Shown here: piece after piece, positions 33,127 through 41,545 of the stretch
Position numbering within the stretch: the first letter of the stretch is position 1
Layout: every line of letters begins with the position of its first letter
Origin: an uncultured Clostridium sp.
GTDB taxonomy: Bacteria > Bacillota > Clostridia > Oscillospirales > Acutalibacteraceae
Reading direction: 5' to 3'
Assembly: GCA_958422185.1 (NCBI GenBank)
Contig: CATZNW010000002.1
Coordinates: forward strand, 1-64,000
DNA length: 64,000 bases
Notes under the pieces: generated by a model
Told to the model about the DNA's origin: nothing
What the model saw: only the letters and a program-made list of their open reading frames with translations
Databases searched by the model: none
Program-made: the position numbers and the translations under genes

Positions 33127-33148
33127 CACGGTAATTTAAGGTTATAAT
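33120..33148 (+). promoter_or_regulatory. Promoter of the cobalamin riboswitch transcript
   Basis: Consensus TTGACA and TATAAT with a 17-base spacer. Transcription would start near 33155, at the 5' edge of the riboswitch. Confidence 0.8.
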
Positions 33149-33154
33149 TTTCTT

Positions 33155-33320
33155 GCGCCGAGGAAAAGAGCCGTCTTTTCCACGGGGAACGCGGTGAGAA
33201 TCCGCGGCAGCTCACTCTACCGTAAACAATACGAAATCCAAAAGCCACTCTTCGCGCAGGAATACTTCCTGCCAAAGGGGAAGGCGGAAAGTAGGTTTAT
33301 GTGCAAGCCGGGATATCCGT
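33155..33320 (+). promoter_or_regulatory. Cobalamin (B12) riboswitch
   Basis: The conserved blocks of the cobalamin aptamer appear in order: GGGGAA and GCGGTGAGAATCCGC (B12 box, near 33184-33205), GGCAG, CTACCGTAA, GCCACT, the CAGGAA / TTCCTG stem, GGGGAAGGCGG, and AAGCCGGGATATCCG at the 3' end. Between it and the ATG at 33358 there is no terminator. ATAAC / GTTAT pair around the GGTGAGG ribosome site, so control is more likely on translation. Binding of adenosyl- or methylcobalamin should switch off the downstream surface protein. Confidence 0.9.
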
Positions 33321-33357
33321 TTGAGGCGCAAAATTATATAACGGTGAGGTTATCATT

Positions 33358-34410
33358 ATGAAAAAAATTACGGCGGCGCTTTTATGTGTAATGCTTGTTA
33401 TTTGCACATCTGTAACGGCATTCGGCGCAACAAAAAACGATGTGAAAGAAAAAACACAAACCGCTGTTTCCTTTGCCTTTGACGGCAATTACAGCAAAAA
33501 CGGATATGAGGTTTCCGCAACCAAAAATCTGTATATTCTTGCCCGCAGCGGCGCGGATATAAGCAATTTTACGGACGGCTATTTTAAATCCGTATCGGCG
33601 GCGGCCCAGGCGGGAACGCTTACCGACCCGGGCGTTATAGGTATGGCGGTCAGCATTGCTCAACAGGCGGGTATTGACCCTGAAAACGCAGGCGGCACAA
33701 ATTTGATTGAGGCGCTGAAAAACGCAGAAATTTCCGCAGTTTCAACACCGTACAATTATTTTTACGCTATTGAGGCTGCCGAAAACAATGGGCTTGACGA
33801 TAAAACGGCGGCACTTTCCGAAGCGCTTGCGCAGTATTACACCCCCGGTGAGGGCACTGATTTTTGGAGCGGATACGGCACTTCGCCCGACGACCTTGCA
33901 ATGTTTATTTTGGCTATGGAAACTGCCGGAGAATACGAGGAATACACGCAGGACGCTTTTGAAATTCTTGAAACCTTTGCAACGGAGCAGGGATATTCCA
34001 ACTACGGCGCTAATGCGGACTCAACGGCGCTTGCGCTTGCGGCATACTCCGCGGCGGGAAACGCTGAAAAAGCCGATGGGATTTATGATATTCTTATAGA
34101 AAATTTTTATGACGCCGAAACAGGCGGATTTAAGGCGGATTATGACGAGTATTATGCCACGGCGGACGCTGTTTTTGCCCTTGGTTTTTATCTGCCGCTG
34201 GCGGAAGATGACGAACCGCAGGAAAGCACTACCGCGGCTGATGAAACGACTACGGTTTCTCAGCAGGCAGCAACTGCCGTGCAGAATAAAGACACCGGCA
34301 AAACTTCGCCATATACAGGCGTTCAGACCGCTCCTGCGCTCTGCGCTGCTGCTTTTGCGGTTATACTCGGCTCTGTTTTGATAAAAAGAAAAACCGGCGC
34401 ATCTAAATAA
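33358..34410 (+). CDS. Secreted alpha/alpha-toroid (prenyltransferase-repeat) protein with sortase tail; transcobalamin-like
   Basis: The 350-residue protein has a signal peptide (1-23, cut near AFG-A). Helical repeats of the prenyltransferase/squalene-cyclase type cover about residues 30-280 (for example NLYILARSGADIS, LTDPGVIGMAVSIAQQAGID and DDLAMFILAMETAGEY). A Thr-rich spacer and a cell-wall sorting signal follow: SPYTG at 317-321, hydrophobic stretch 326-342, KRK tail. The alpha/alpha toroid is the fold of the transcobalamin/intrinsic-factor alpha domain. With the B12 riboswitch upstream and the DUF4430 gene in divergence, I infer surface corrinoid capture. SPYTG fits the (S/P)PxTG motif used by clostridial class B sortase, present at 3.8 kb. 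Confidence 0.85.
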   Translation: MKKITAALLCVMLVICTSVTAFGATKNDVKEKTQTAVSFAFDGNYSKNGYEVSATKNLYILARSGADISNFTDGYFKSVSAAAQAGTLTDPGVIGMAVSIAQQAGIDPENAGGTNLIEALKNAEISAVSTPYNYFYAIEAAENNGLDDKTAALSEALAQYYTPGEGTDFWSGYGTSPDDLAMFILAMETAGEYEEYTQDAFEILETFATEQGYSNYGANADSTALALAAYSAAGNAEKADGIYDILIENFYDAETGGFKADYDEYYATADAVFALGFYLPLAEDDEPQESTTAADETTTVSQQAATAVQNKDTGKTSPYTGVQTAPALCAAAFAVILGSVLIKRKTGASK

Positions 34411-34430
34411 ACATATAAAGAATATATAAT

Positions 34431-34460
34431 ATCCCGCTTGCCGAAACAAGCGGGATATTT
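34431..34460. terminator. Bidirectional terminator
   Basis: ATCCCGCTTG / CAAGCGGGAT hairpin between the convergent toroid gene and dinB. Confidence 0.7.
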
Positions 34461-34471
34461 ATATACATAGC

Positions 34472-35686
34472 CTATTTCTTTTTGGGTCTTTTGGCACCGA
34501 GCGTGCCGCCGAGCAGGATCTTTGAATCGCCGAATTTATTTCTGATCGCATCCACTGCCGCATCCACTTTTTTCAGTTTCTCGCTTCCGGCGGTGTTTTC
34601 CTGTTCAAACAGGCTGATCTGTTCACCGCCGTCTCTGGTAAGATCGGAAAGCGTAACGCCCAAAAGCCTCAGCGGCTCGCCGTGCCATATCTCTGCGAAG
34701 AGGCTCTTTACAACAGCGTATATATCCTGCGTAACATCCGTGGGCGAGTTCAGCGCCCGCTGATGGGATCTGTTTTTAAACGAACTGTCCCTTATATTAA
34801 CGGAAATATTATACGCCTTGCAGCCGCCTGCCCTCATACGCGACGCGGCGGCGTCCGTTAGCGAAAGTAAAAGGCTTCGCGCGGTCTTGAGATCCGTAAC
34901 ATCTTCCTCAACGGTAATGGAATGGCCGTAACTTTTAACTTCCCGCGGCGAATCGTCAACAGGTGAATCGTCAATTCCATTTGCGTAATCATGCAGTTGT
35001 TCGCCCGCTTTGCCGCCCACCGTCACTTTCAGTGTTTTAATATCCGCAACGGCAAGTTCGCCTATCGTTTTTATGCTTATCTTTTCAAGTTTCTGCGCCG
35101 TTGCCCTGCCCAAAAACAACAGATCCGAAACGGGCAGAGGCCACATCTTGGTCTCTATTTCTTCCGAAAACAGAGTATGCACCTTATCCGGCTTTTCAAA
35201 ATCGCTTGCCATTTTAGCAAGCAGTTTGTTTGAGCCCACGCCGACGTTTACGGTAAATCCGAGCTCGTTTTTTATCCTGTTTTTTATTTCATGCGCAACG
35301 GACAGTATATCCGGATAAATATTTTCCGTGCCGCTCATATCAAGAAAACATTCGTCGATTGAAAATTTTTCAAGGCACGGTGTGTAATCGCGGCAGATAT
35401 TCATAAGATCCGCCGAATATTTTGAGTAAAGTCTAAAATCAGGAGGAGCGGTAACAAGACCCGGGCATTTTCTTAGCGCCGCGGAGACCGGTTCGCCCGT
35501 TTTTATCCCGTATTTTTTTGCGGGCACGGATTTTGCCAGTACAACGCTGGTGCGCTTATCCGGATCGCCGCTGATTACGGACGGCACCGTCCTGAGATCG
35601 CTTTTACCGATTTTTAGGCGCGCAACGGAGGTCCAGGAAAGAAACGCGCTGTTTACGTCTATATGAAAAATTACACGTTCTGCCAT
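34472..35686 (-). CDS. dinB: DNA polymerase IV (Y-family)
   Basis: The 404-residue translesion polymerase shows the palm motifs VIFHIDVNSAF with the first catalytic Asp near residue 9, and EKFSIDECFLD with the second Asp-Glu pair. Helix-hairpin-helix (SDLLFLGRATAQKLEKI) and little-finger regions follow. A beta-clamp-binding motif is plausible in QISLFE near the C terminus. AGGGAGG precedes the ATG. It is monocistronic. Confidence 0.94.
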   Translation of the reverse strand: MAERVIFHIDVNSAFLSWTSVARLKIGKSDLRTVPSVISGDPDKRTSVVLAKSVPAKKYGIKTGEPVSAALRKCPGLVTAPPDFRLYSKYSADLMNICRDYTPCLEKFSIDECFLDMSGTENIYPDILSVAHEIKNRIKNELGFTVNVGVGSNKLLAKMASDFEKPDKVHTLFSEEIETKMWPLPVSDLLFLGRATAQKLEKISIKTIGELAVADIKTLKVTVGGKAGEQLHDYANGIDDSPVDDSPREVKSYGHSITVEEDVTDLKTARSLLLSLTDAAASRMRAGGCKAYNISVNIRDSSFKNRSHQRALNSPTDVTQDIYAVVKSLFAEIWHGEPLRLLGVTLSDLTRDGGEQISLFEQENTAGSEKLKKVDAAVDAIRNKFGDSKILLGGTLGAKRPKKK

Positions 35687-35885
35687 TTCCGGCCCTCCCT
35701 AACGGCTTAGTTTTTCCTTTTCATTATACCGCACAGGAATCTTTTTTACAATGTTATGATCATGCCGCGGAAAAAATCAGCAAGCTGAAATACAAAAGGC
35801 TGCCAAAGCAAAAAATTTATTGTATATTCAATCCTTGTATGATATTATAATAATGTATTAATATAATCGCTAAGGAGAACATAGA

Positions 35886-37268
35886 ATGAAAAACACGGAA
35901 AAATCACTTGACGCGCTTGTTGCGCTCTGCAAGGGCAGAGGTTTTGTATACCCGGGTTCCGAAATTTACGGCGGCCTTGCCAACACATGGGATTTCGGCC
36001 CGCTTGGCGTTGAACTTAAAAACAACATCAAAAACGCCTGGCGCAAAAAGTTTATTCAGGAAAACAAATATAACGTTGGCCTTGATTCCGCTATTCTCAT
36101 GAATCCGCAGACCTGGGTGGCAAGCGGCCATCTGGGCGGATTTTCAGACCCGCTTATGGACTGCTGCGAGTGCAAGACCCGCCACAGAGCGGACGATCTG
36201 ATTGAGAATTTTGACGGCACGAACGTTGCGGGCTGGAGCAACGAGGAAATGAGCAATTATATCAAAGAGCACAATATTCCCTGCCCCAACTGCGGCGCGC
36301 ACAATTTTACGGATATACGCCAGTTCAACCTTATGTTCAAAACTTTTCAGGGCGTAACGGAAGATACGAAAGACGAGATCTATCTTCGCCCCGAGACTGC
36401 GCAGGGCATATTCGTAAACTTTGCCAACATTCAGAGAACAACAAGAAAGAAAGTGCCTTTCGGCGTTGCGCAGGTTGGCAAATCTTTCAGAAACGAGATC
36501 ACCCCCGGCAAATTCATATTCCGAGTAAGGGAATTTGAGCAGATGGAACTTGAATTCTTCTGCAAGCCGGGAACGGACCTTGAATGGTTTGACTACTGGC
36601 GCTCCTATTGCCGTGATTTTCTGTATTCCCTTAATATCAGCAAGGAAAACCTGCGCCTCAGAGACCACGAAAAAGAAGAACTTTCTTTCTATTCAAAAGC
36701 AACAACGGACTTTGAATATCTCTTCCCCTTCGGCTGGGGCGAGCTCTGGGGCATTGCGGACAGAACGGATTATGACCTTACGCAGCACATCAAAACAAGC
36801 GGCAAGAACCTTGAGTACTTTGACCAGGAAACAAATGAAAAATATGTGCCCTACGTTATTGAGCCTTCGCTCGGTGTTGAAAGGCTTTTTCTTGCCGTGC
36901 TGACCGAGGCTTACGACGAAGAGATGATCGACGAGGCTAAGAACGACAAGCGCGTGGTTATGCGCTTTCACCCTGCGCTGGCTCCGTTTAAATGCGCAGT
37001 GCTTCCGCTTTCAAAAAAGCTGGGAGAGCAGGCGGGAGAAGTGTTTGAGAACCTCTCCAAAAAATACAGCGTGGATTATGACGACGCCGGCTCTATCGGC
37101 AAGCGTTACCGCAGGCAGGATGAAATCGGAACACCGTTTTGCATTACCTATGATTTTGATTCGGTTGAGGACGGCTGCGTAACCGTGCGTGACAGGGATA
37201 CCATGCAGCAGGTAAGGATCCCGATAGCGAAACTTGAACAATATATTGATGAAAAAATTAAATTCTGA
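35886..37268 (+). CDS. glyQS: Glycyl-tRNA synthetase (homodimeric type)
   Basis: The 460-residue class II synthetase charges tRNA-Gly. It has motif 2 (FRNEITPGKFIFRVREFEQME-like region), motif 3 near PSLGVERLFLAVL, a Cys-rich insertion (CCECKTRH and CPNCGAHN) that may bind zinc, and the C-terminal anticodon-binding domain. The ATG follows AAGGAG. No T-box leader is visible in the 200 bases upstream; a promoter of the form TTGTAT-17-TATTAT is. The DUF975 gene starts 30 bases after. Confidence 0.96.
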   Translation: MKNTEKSLDALVALCKGRGFVYPGSEIYGGLANTWDFGPLGVELKNNIKNAWRKKFIQENKYNVGLDSAILMNPQTWVASGHLGGFSDPLMDCCECKTRHRADDLIENFDGTNVAGWSNEEMSNYIKEHNIPCPNCGAHNFTDIRQFNLMFKTFQGVTEDTKDEIYLRPETAQGIFVNFANIQRTTRKKVPFGVAQVGKSFRNEITPGKFIFRVREFEQMELEFFCKPGTDLEWFDYWRSYCRDFLYSLNISKENLRLRDHEKEELSFYSKATTDFEYLFPFGWGELWGIADRTDYDLTQHIKTSGKNLEYFDQETNEKYVPYVIEPSLGVERLFLAVLTEAYDEEMIDEAKNDKRVVMRFHPALAPFKCAVLPLSKKLGEQAGEVFENLSKKYSVDYDDAGSIGKRYRRQDEIGTPFCITYDFDSVEDGCVTVRDRDTMQQVRIPIAKLEQYIDEKIKF

Positions 37269-37298
37269 TGTTTCAGAATCTGAAAGTTGAGTGATTTT

Positions 37299-38783
37299 AT
37301 GTGGCTTGACAGAAGCCTGATCAAACAGCAGGCAAAAGAACTTATCAGAAACCGCGTGTTAAAGCTTTTTGCGATTGCTTTTATCATTTCGCTGATCTCC
37401 GGCGCAGGCGGCGCGGTTTACAACATAGTATACACTTTTAATTCCTATAACGAATTTTCGGATTCGGGCGGATACAGCAGTTACGAGGATTATTTTAACG
37501 ACAATTTCGGCGTGGATTCTTATGCCGATGATTTCAACAATTTTGACGGCACGGGCGGAAATTCTTATGAGGACGAATTCAACAACTTCGGGAATCCCTC
37601 TTCAGATCAGTATGCCGATAACTTCAACAGCTTCGGTTCGGGAAAAATAACCCTGCCATCTGCCTATAACGCGCAGGCGTCTTCTGCAAAATGGCCCGGC
37701 GCGGGATATCTTTTGTGGTTCATATGCGCGGCATGTATAATTCTATCCATGCTGCTTTTACCGCTTTCTGTTGCACTGCCGTATTTTTTCGTTGAGTATG
37801 TAACGGGAAAGGAATTTGAGTTTGACAGCGGTTTGAAATCCGTTTTTAAAAACGCGTTTTCAGTTACTTATCTGAAAAAACTTGCCGCGGCAGTCCTTGT
37901 TATACTTATAACCGCTTTTTTGAGCATACTGTTTATCGTGCCGGGTATCATATTCTCTTACAGTTCGTATTTTACATTTGAGATCATGAGCGAATACCCG
38001 GAGCTTTCACCGTGGGACGCTGTAAAGCTGAGCAAAAAAATGATAAAAGGCTACCGCACGGAGCTGTTTGTGCTTGATTTAAGCTTTATTCCGTGGATAC
38101 TGCTTTGCGTTTTTATCTTTCCGGCAATCTATGTTTGGCCGTATATGTACACGACCCGGGCCCTCTATTATGAAAACTTTAAAATGAGGGCGCTCGCAAC
38201 CGGTGTTGTAACGGAGGATGATTTTCTTTCTGACGCTCAAAAATACCAAAAGTACATGGGCGACAGCTATCAGAATACCCCGGGCGGCAATGCCGGACCG
38301 AATTACCGGCAGGAAAGTAATTTTCAGCAGCAGGCGCCGTATCAGTCTCAGCAGCAAAATCCGCAGGGCTCTTCCTATCCGCCTCAGCAGGGCAGCACAC
38401 CTTACGCAAACAAGGATTCTCAGACCGCTCCGGGCGCACCGATTTATCAGCAGCAGGGCGGTTACAGTTCATATGCGCAGGTCTATGCCGCCACTCACAA
38501 GCCGGTCTACTTTATTCCCGTTATGCCGGCGCAGCGCGAGGCAAACGGGCTGAGGGATCTGTACGGTGAATTCAGCGACTCCGCGGCTCCGCCGCAGTCC
38601 GATGCACAGGAGCAGCCAGGCAAACAGGATATGCAATCCGGTCAGACGCAGAAAAACACAGATGAAGCTCCAAAAATAACGGTATCAGAACCGGAAGACC
38701 CTCAGGAACCGGAATTCATACAGCCGGCTGAACCGCAGGATGATCTTATCAAACCGGAGGATCCTGTTGATGAAAATGAGTAA
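37299..38783 (+). CDS. DUF975 membrane protein with Asn/Asp-rich loop and Gln/Pro-rich tail
   Basis: The 494-residue protein starts like DUF975 (LIKQQAKELIRNRVLKLF) and has about five to six membrane segments between residues 20 and 290. Between the first two is a long extracytoplasmic loop with imperfect repeats (YADDFNNF, YEDEFNNF, YADNFNSF). After the last helix is a 200-residue tail, first rich in Gln/Pro/Tyr and then acidic with Pro-Glu repeats. The tail is probably disordered and cytoplasmic. Function is unknown. ATG at 37299 is chosen as the family start; the ribosome site is weak. The distance to glyQS is 30 bases. Confidence 0.82.
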   Translation: MWLDRSLIKQQAKELIRNRVLKLFAIAFIISLISGAGGAVYNIVYTFNSYNEFSDSGGYSSYEDYFNDNFGVDSYADDFNNFDGTGGNSYEDEFNNFGNPSSDQYADNFNSFGSGKITLPSAYNAQASSAKWPGAGYLLWFICAACIILSMLLLPLSVALPYFFVEYVTGKEFEFDSGLKSVFKNAFSVTYLKKLAAAVLVILITAFLSILFIVPGIIFSYSSYFTFEIMSEYPELSPWDAVKLSKKMIKGYRTELFVLDLSFIPWILLCVFIFPAIYVWPYMYTTRALYYENFKMRALATGVVTEDDFLSDAQKYQKYMGDSYQNTPGGNAGPNYRQESNFQQQAPYQSQQQNPQGSSYPPQQGSTPYANKDSQTAPGAPIYQQQGGYSSYAQVYAATHKPVYFIPVMPAQREANGLRDLYGEFSDSAAPPQSDAQEQPGKQDMQSGQTQKNTDEAPKITVSEPEDPQEPEFIQPAEPQDDLIKPEDPVDENE

Positions 38784-38816
38784 ACACAGATCCTTATTCC
38801 GATTCATAAATTGCTG

Positions 38817-38845
38817 TTGACAAATCTGACAGCACGGAATATAAT
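38817..38845 (+). promoter_or_regulatory. Promoter of the FMN riboswitch-ribU transcript
   Basis: Full consensus TTGACA and TATAAT with a 17-base spacer. Confidence 0.85.
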
Positions 38846-38860
38846 ACATATACAAAATAT

Positions 38861-38970
38861 TTTCAGGGCGGGGCGAAATTCCCCACCGGCAGTAAAGTCT
38901 GCGAACCGCGGAAGCGGCCGAATCGGTGAGATTCCGATACCGACGGTTAAAGTCCGGATGAGAGAAAATG
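38861..38970 (+). promoter_or_regulatory. FMN riboswitch (RFN element)
   Basis: All conserved RFN blocks are present: TTTCAGGGCGGGGCGAAA at the 5' side, CCCCACCGGCAGTAAA, AGTCTGCGAACC, and the 3' block AGTCCGGATGAGAGAAA. It precedes the riboflavin transporter gene. A terminator hairpin lies between, so FMN should cause early transcription termination. Confidence 0.96.
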
Positions 38971-39011
38971 TTTACATAATATATATCTAATTATATATTG
39001 CACAACATTGC

Positions 39012-39042
39012 GCCCCGATATGTCTTTATATCGGGGCTTTTC
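39012..39042 (+). terminator. Riboswitch-controlled terminator
   Basis: GCCCCGATA / TATCGGGGC hairpin with TTTTCT tail, 40 bases 3' of the FMN aptamer and before ribU, forms the expression platform. Confidence 0.85.
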
Positions 39043-39075
39043 TCTTGCTTTAATGCCCAAAAGGAGAGAAATGGA

Positions 39076-39672
39076 ATGAAACAAACATCAAAAACACTTA
39101 CAAGAAAGATTGCGATTTCCGCTATGCTTGCAGCACTGGGTGTGATCCTTCAGCTTTTTGAGATCCCCCTGCCTTTTATTCCAAGCTTTATAAAGCTTGA
39201 TTTTTCCGATCTGCCGGGATTTATAGGCGCATTCGTGTGCGGCCCCTGGGCCGGCGTACTGATTACGCTCATAAGAAATGTTATCCACATTTTTACCGGC
39301 TCCAGCGCGGGAATAGGCGAGCTTTCTAATTTTATCTTGAGCTCATCCTTTGTGCTTACCGCTGGGCTGATCTATAAAAAAATGCCTTCCTTAAAAGGTG
39401 TGGTTATCGGCGGTATCGCCGGTGCGGTCATTATGGGTATAGTGTCTTTTCCGGTGAATAATTTTATAATCTATCCGCTGTATTATTCTGTTATGGGGCT
39501 TCCTAAGGAAGCGATCCTGCAGATGTATCAGGCTATCCGCCCGTCAACGGATTCCATAGCGGAAGCGCTTGTTGTTTTCAATGTTCCTTTCACGATTGTT
39601 AAAGGTCTGTTTTCTGTTGTTTTTTCAACAATAATCTACAAGCCGCTTGAAAAACTGATTAAAAAAATGTAA
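39076..39672 (+). CDS. ribU: Riboflavin ECF transporter, substrate-binding S component
   Basis: The 198-residue membrane protein has six hydrophobic segments and RibU-type features: an Arg-rich first helix (TRKIAISAMLAALGVIL), KLDFSDLPGFIGAF and LIRNVIHIFTGSSAG. It binds riboflavin outside the cell and delivers it through the shared ECF module encoded elsewhere. The start at 39076 follows AAGGAGAG at good spacing. The upstream FMN riboswitch confirms the substrate. Confidence 0.95.
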   Translation: MKQTSKTLTRKIAISAMLAALGVILQLFEIPLPFIPSFIKLDFSDLPGFIGAFVCGPWAGVLITLIRNVIHIFTGSSAGIGELSNFILSSSFVLTAGLIYKKMPSLKGVVIGGIAGAVIMGIVSFPVNNFIIYPLYYSVMGLPKEAILQMYQAIRPSTDSIAEALVVFNVPFTIVKGLFSVVFSTIIYKPLEKLIKKM

Positions 39673-39676
39673 CATT

Positions 39677-39702
39677 AAAAGCCGCCGTTACCGGCGGTTT
39701 TT
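39677..39702 (+). terminator. Terminator of ribU
   Basis: GCCGCCG / CGGCGGT hairpin followed by TTTTT. Confidence 0.8.
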
Positions 39703-39859
39703 TGCTTTTAGGCATTTAGGCCGGCTGCCTGTAATTTTAGCCGGAGTTTCAAAGGGCTTTATTACAAATCTGTTGACTTTTACTTTATTATATTTTAAAA
39801 TCAATAATAAATTAAAATATAATTGTTTATTAAATAAAACAAACAAAAAGGTAGGCGCT

Positions 39860-41395
39860 GTGAAAATGCAAAAAAAATTTAAAGACGATATTGCTAAAAA
39901 CAAAATTTTATTTTCTGTTTTATTTATACTTTCGATAGTATTTTTTATTGTTTTCGCATATTGTTCGCCTTATTCTGGTGATGACTGGGCGTGGGGCTCA
40001 CAAGAGGGACTTGAACGCCTTGCCTCTTTTTTTCAGGGGTATAACGGCCGATATGCCGGAAATCTGCTGATAATGCTTTTATCACGCAGCAAGGCGGCGG
40101 ATATTATAATTAAAGCCATATTTTTTGCATCAGTGTGCATTCTGCCGCTCGGCTGGGTAAAAAAGAAAAGGATTTCTGTTTTTCTGCTTTCTTTTTTGCT
40201 TGTTGTTTTTATGCCGACACAACTTTTGTGCCAAAGTTTTATCTGGAGCGCCGGATTTGCAAATTATGTGCCGAGCGCCGTTATATTTATTTTGCTTATA
40301 AATATTTTGTCTGATCCGTTTTTCGGCAAAGAACCTAAAACATCGCCGTTGTTTTACATCTGCCTTTGTCTGTTGGCGTTTATTGGCAGCCTTTTCATTG
40401 AAAATCTTACAGTGTGCCTTGTTCTGTCAGCAGTACTGTTTTTGATAGCAAGTAAAATAAAATTTAAAAAAGTAAAAGCCCCGTATGTGTGCTTTTTTAT
40501 TTCTTCTTGCGCAGGTGCTGCGTTTATGTTTTTAAATTCCGCTTACCTTTCCATTTTAAAAGGTAATGACGGTTACAGATCTGTAGGCGGCTTTATCAAA
40601 GATATAGTTATAACCTGCATTCAACATCTTAAAGAGATGATAGACCTTATAATTCTTGACAGACCTGTAATAACGGCTGCAATTACTGTTTTGCTGTTAA
40701 CGATATGCGCGCGGGCGCTGAAAAGAACCGGCATAAATATTTTTATTGCTGCCATTCACGCTCTTTCTTGTGCTCTGATAGTGGCTTACAGTATTGCGCA
40801 AGCCGCCGGTGTGCTGCCGCAAAATAAACTTATTGCGTTAATTTCCGTTTGCATTGCAGGCATATGGGCGCTGTCAACGCTTATACTTGTTTTCAAAACA
40901 GCGGCCAAAAACTCTGCAATTAAGAAATTCTTGCTTCTTCTTGCAAGCGCTGTTATAGTAAGTGCGCCATTGCTGCCTGTGAACCCGTTTGGCCCAAGAT
41001 GTATGTTTTGCACATATGCAATTTTGATTTGTCTGTGCGGTGTTTTACTTGATGAAGCGCTGAGTTTTTACGACGGTAAAAAACTTTTCAGCGCCATTGC
41101 GTGTGCGGCTCTTGTGCTCATTTGCGCTGCCGGGGCTTTAAGGCTTGGCATTATAATGAGCGATATTCACACTGTTTACGCCCAGAGAACCGATTTTGCA
41201 AAGAAACAGTCTGACAATGGCAGCGAAATTATTTACATTTGTGAACTGCCATATGAAAATTACATATGGATGGATGTTCCAGAAAACGAACTTTATACAG
41301 AAAGATTTAAAAAATATTATTCACTTAACGAAAACACAGAACTTAAAATAATTGATTATGATGAGTTACTTGAAAAAATGAAAAATTTTGGATAA
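39860..41395 (+). CDS. DUF6056 polytopic membrane protein
   Basis: The 511-residue protein has about twelve hydrophobic segments and the SGDDWAWG motif (near residue 40) in the first outer loop, as in DUF6056 membrane proteins, which resemble GT-C glycosyltransferases. A role in adding sugars to lipid-linked or surface polymers is inference. The GTG at 39860 has AAAGG at proper distance; an ATG two codons later is equally possible. The upstream 70 bases are very AT-rich. It is monocistronic. Confidence 0.78.
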   Translation: MKMQKKFKDDIAKNKILFSVLFILSIVFFIVFAYCSPYSGDDWAWGSQEGLERLASFFQGYNGRYAGNLLIMLLSRSKAADIIIKAIFFASVCILPLGWVKKKRISVFLLSFLLVVFMPTQLLCQSFIWSAGFANYVPSAVIFILLINILSDPFFGKEPKTSPLFYICLCLLAFIGSLFIENLTVCLVLSAVLFLIASKIKFKKVKAPYVCFFISSCAGAAFMFLNSAYLSILKGNDGYRSVGGFIKDIVITCIQHLKEMIDLIILDRPVITAAITVLLLTICARALKRTGINIFIAAIHALSCALIVAYSIAQAAGVLPQNKLIALISVCIAGIWALSTLILVFKTAAKNSAIKKFLLLLASAVIVSAPLLPVNPFGPRCMFCTYAILICLCGVLLDEALSFYDGKKLFSAIACAALVLICAAGALRLGIIMSDIHTVYAQRTDFAKKQSDNGSEIIYICELPYENYIWMDVPENELYTERFKKYYSLNENTELKIIDYDELLEKMKNFG

Positions 41396-41463
41396 ATTTA
41401 TCTAAAAAGAAGGTTAAAAATAATTAATTTTTTTAATACAATGCTAAAAGTACCTTTAAATAA

Positions 41464-41492
41464 TTGCTATTTTTTTAACATTGCAGTATAAT
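41464..41492 (+). promoter_or_regulatory. Promoter of fba
   Basis: TTGCTA and TATAAT are 17 bases apart, about 50 bases before the start codon. Confidence 0.65.
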
Positions 41493-41545
41493 ACTGATGA
41501 ATGAATTTCTGTTGAAATTCAAATAAATAACAGGAGATAATAAAT

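Noticed and set aside
35687..35885. Possible T-box leader before glyQS
   Set aside because: No T-box sequence, specifier stem or antiterminator can be found; only an ordinary promoter is seen.
37440..37660. Repeated YxDxFNxF coding segments considered as a CRISPR-like or tandem DNA repeat
   Set aside because: The repeats are imperfect, in frame and inside a membrane protein gene; there is no spacer pattern. No CRISPR array was seen in the window.
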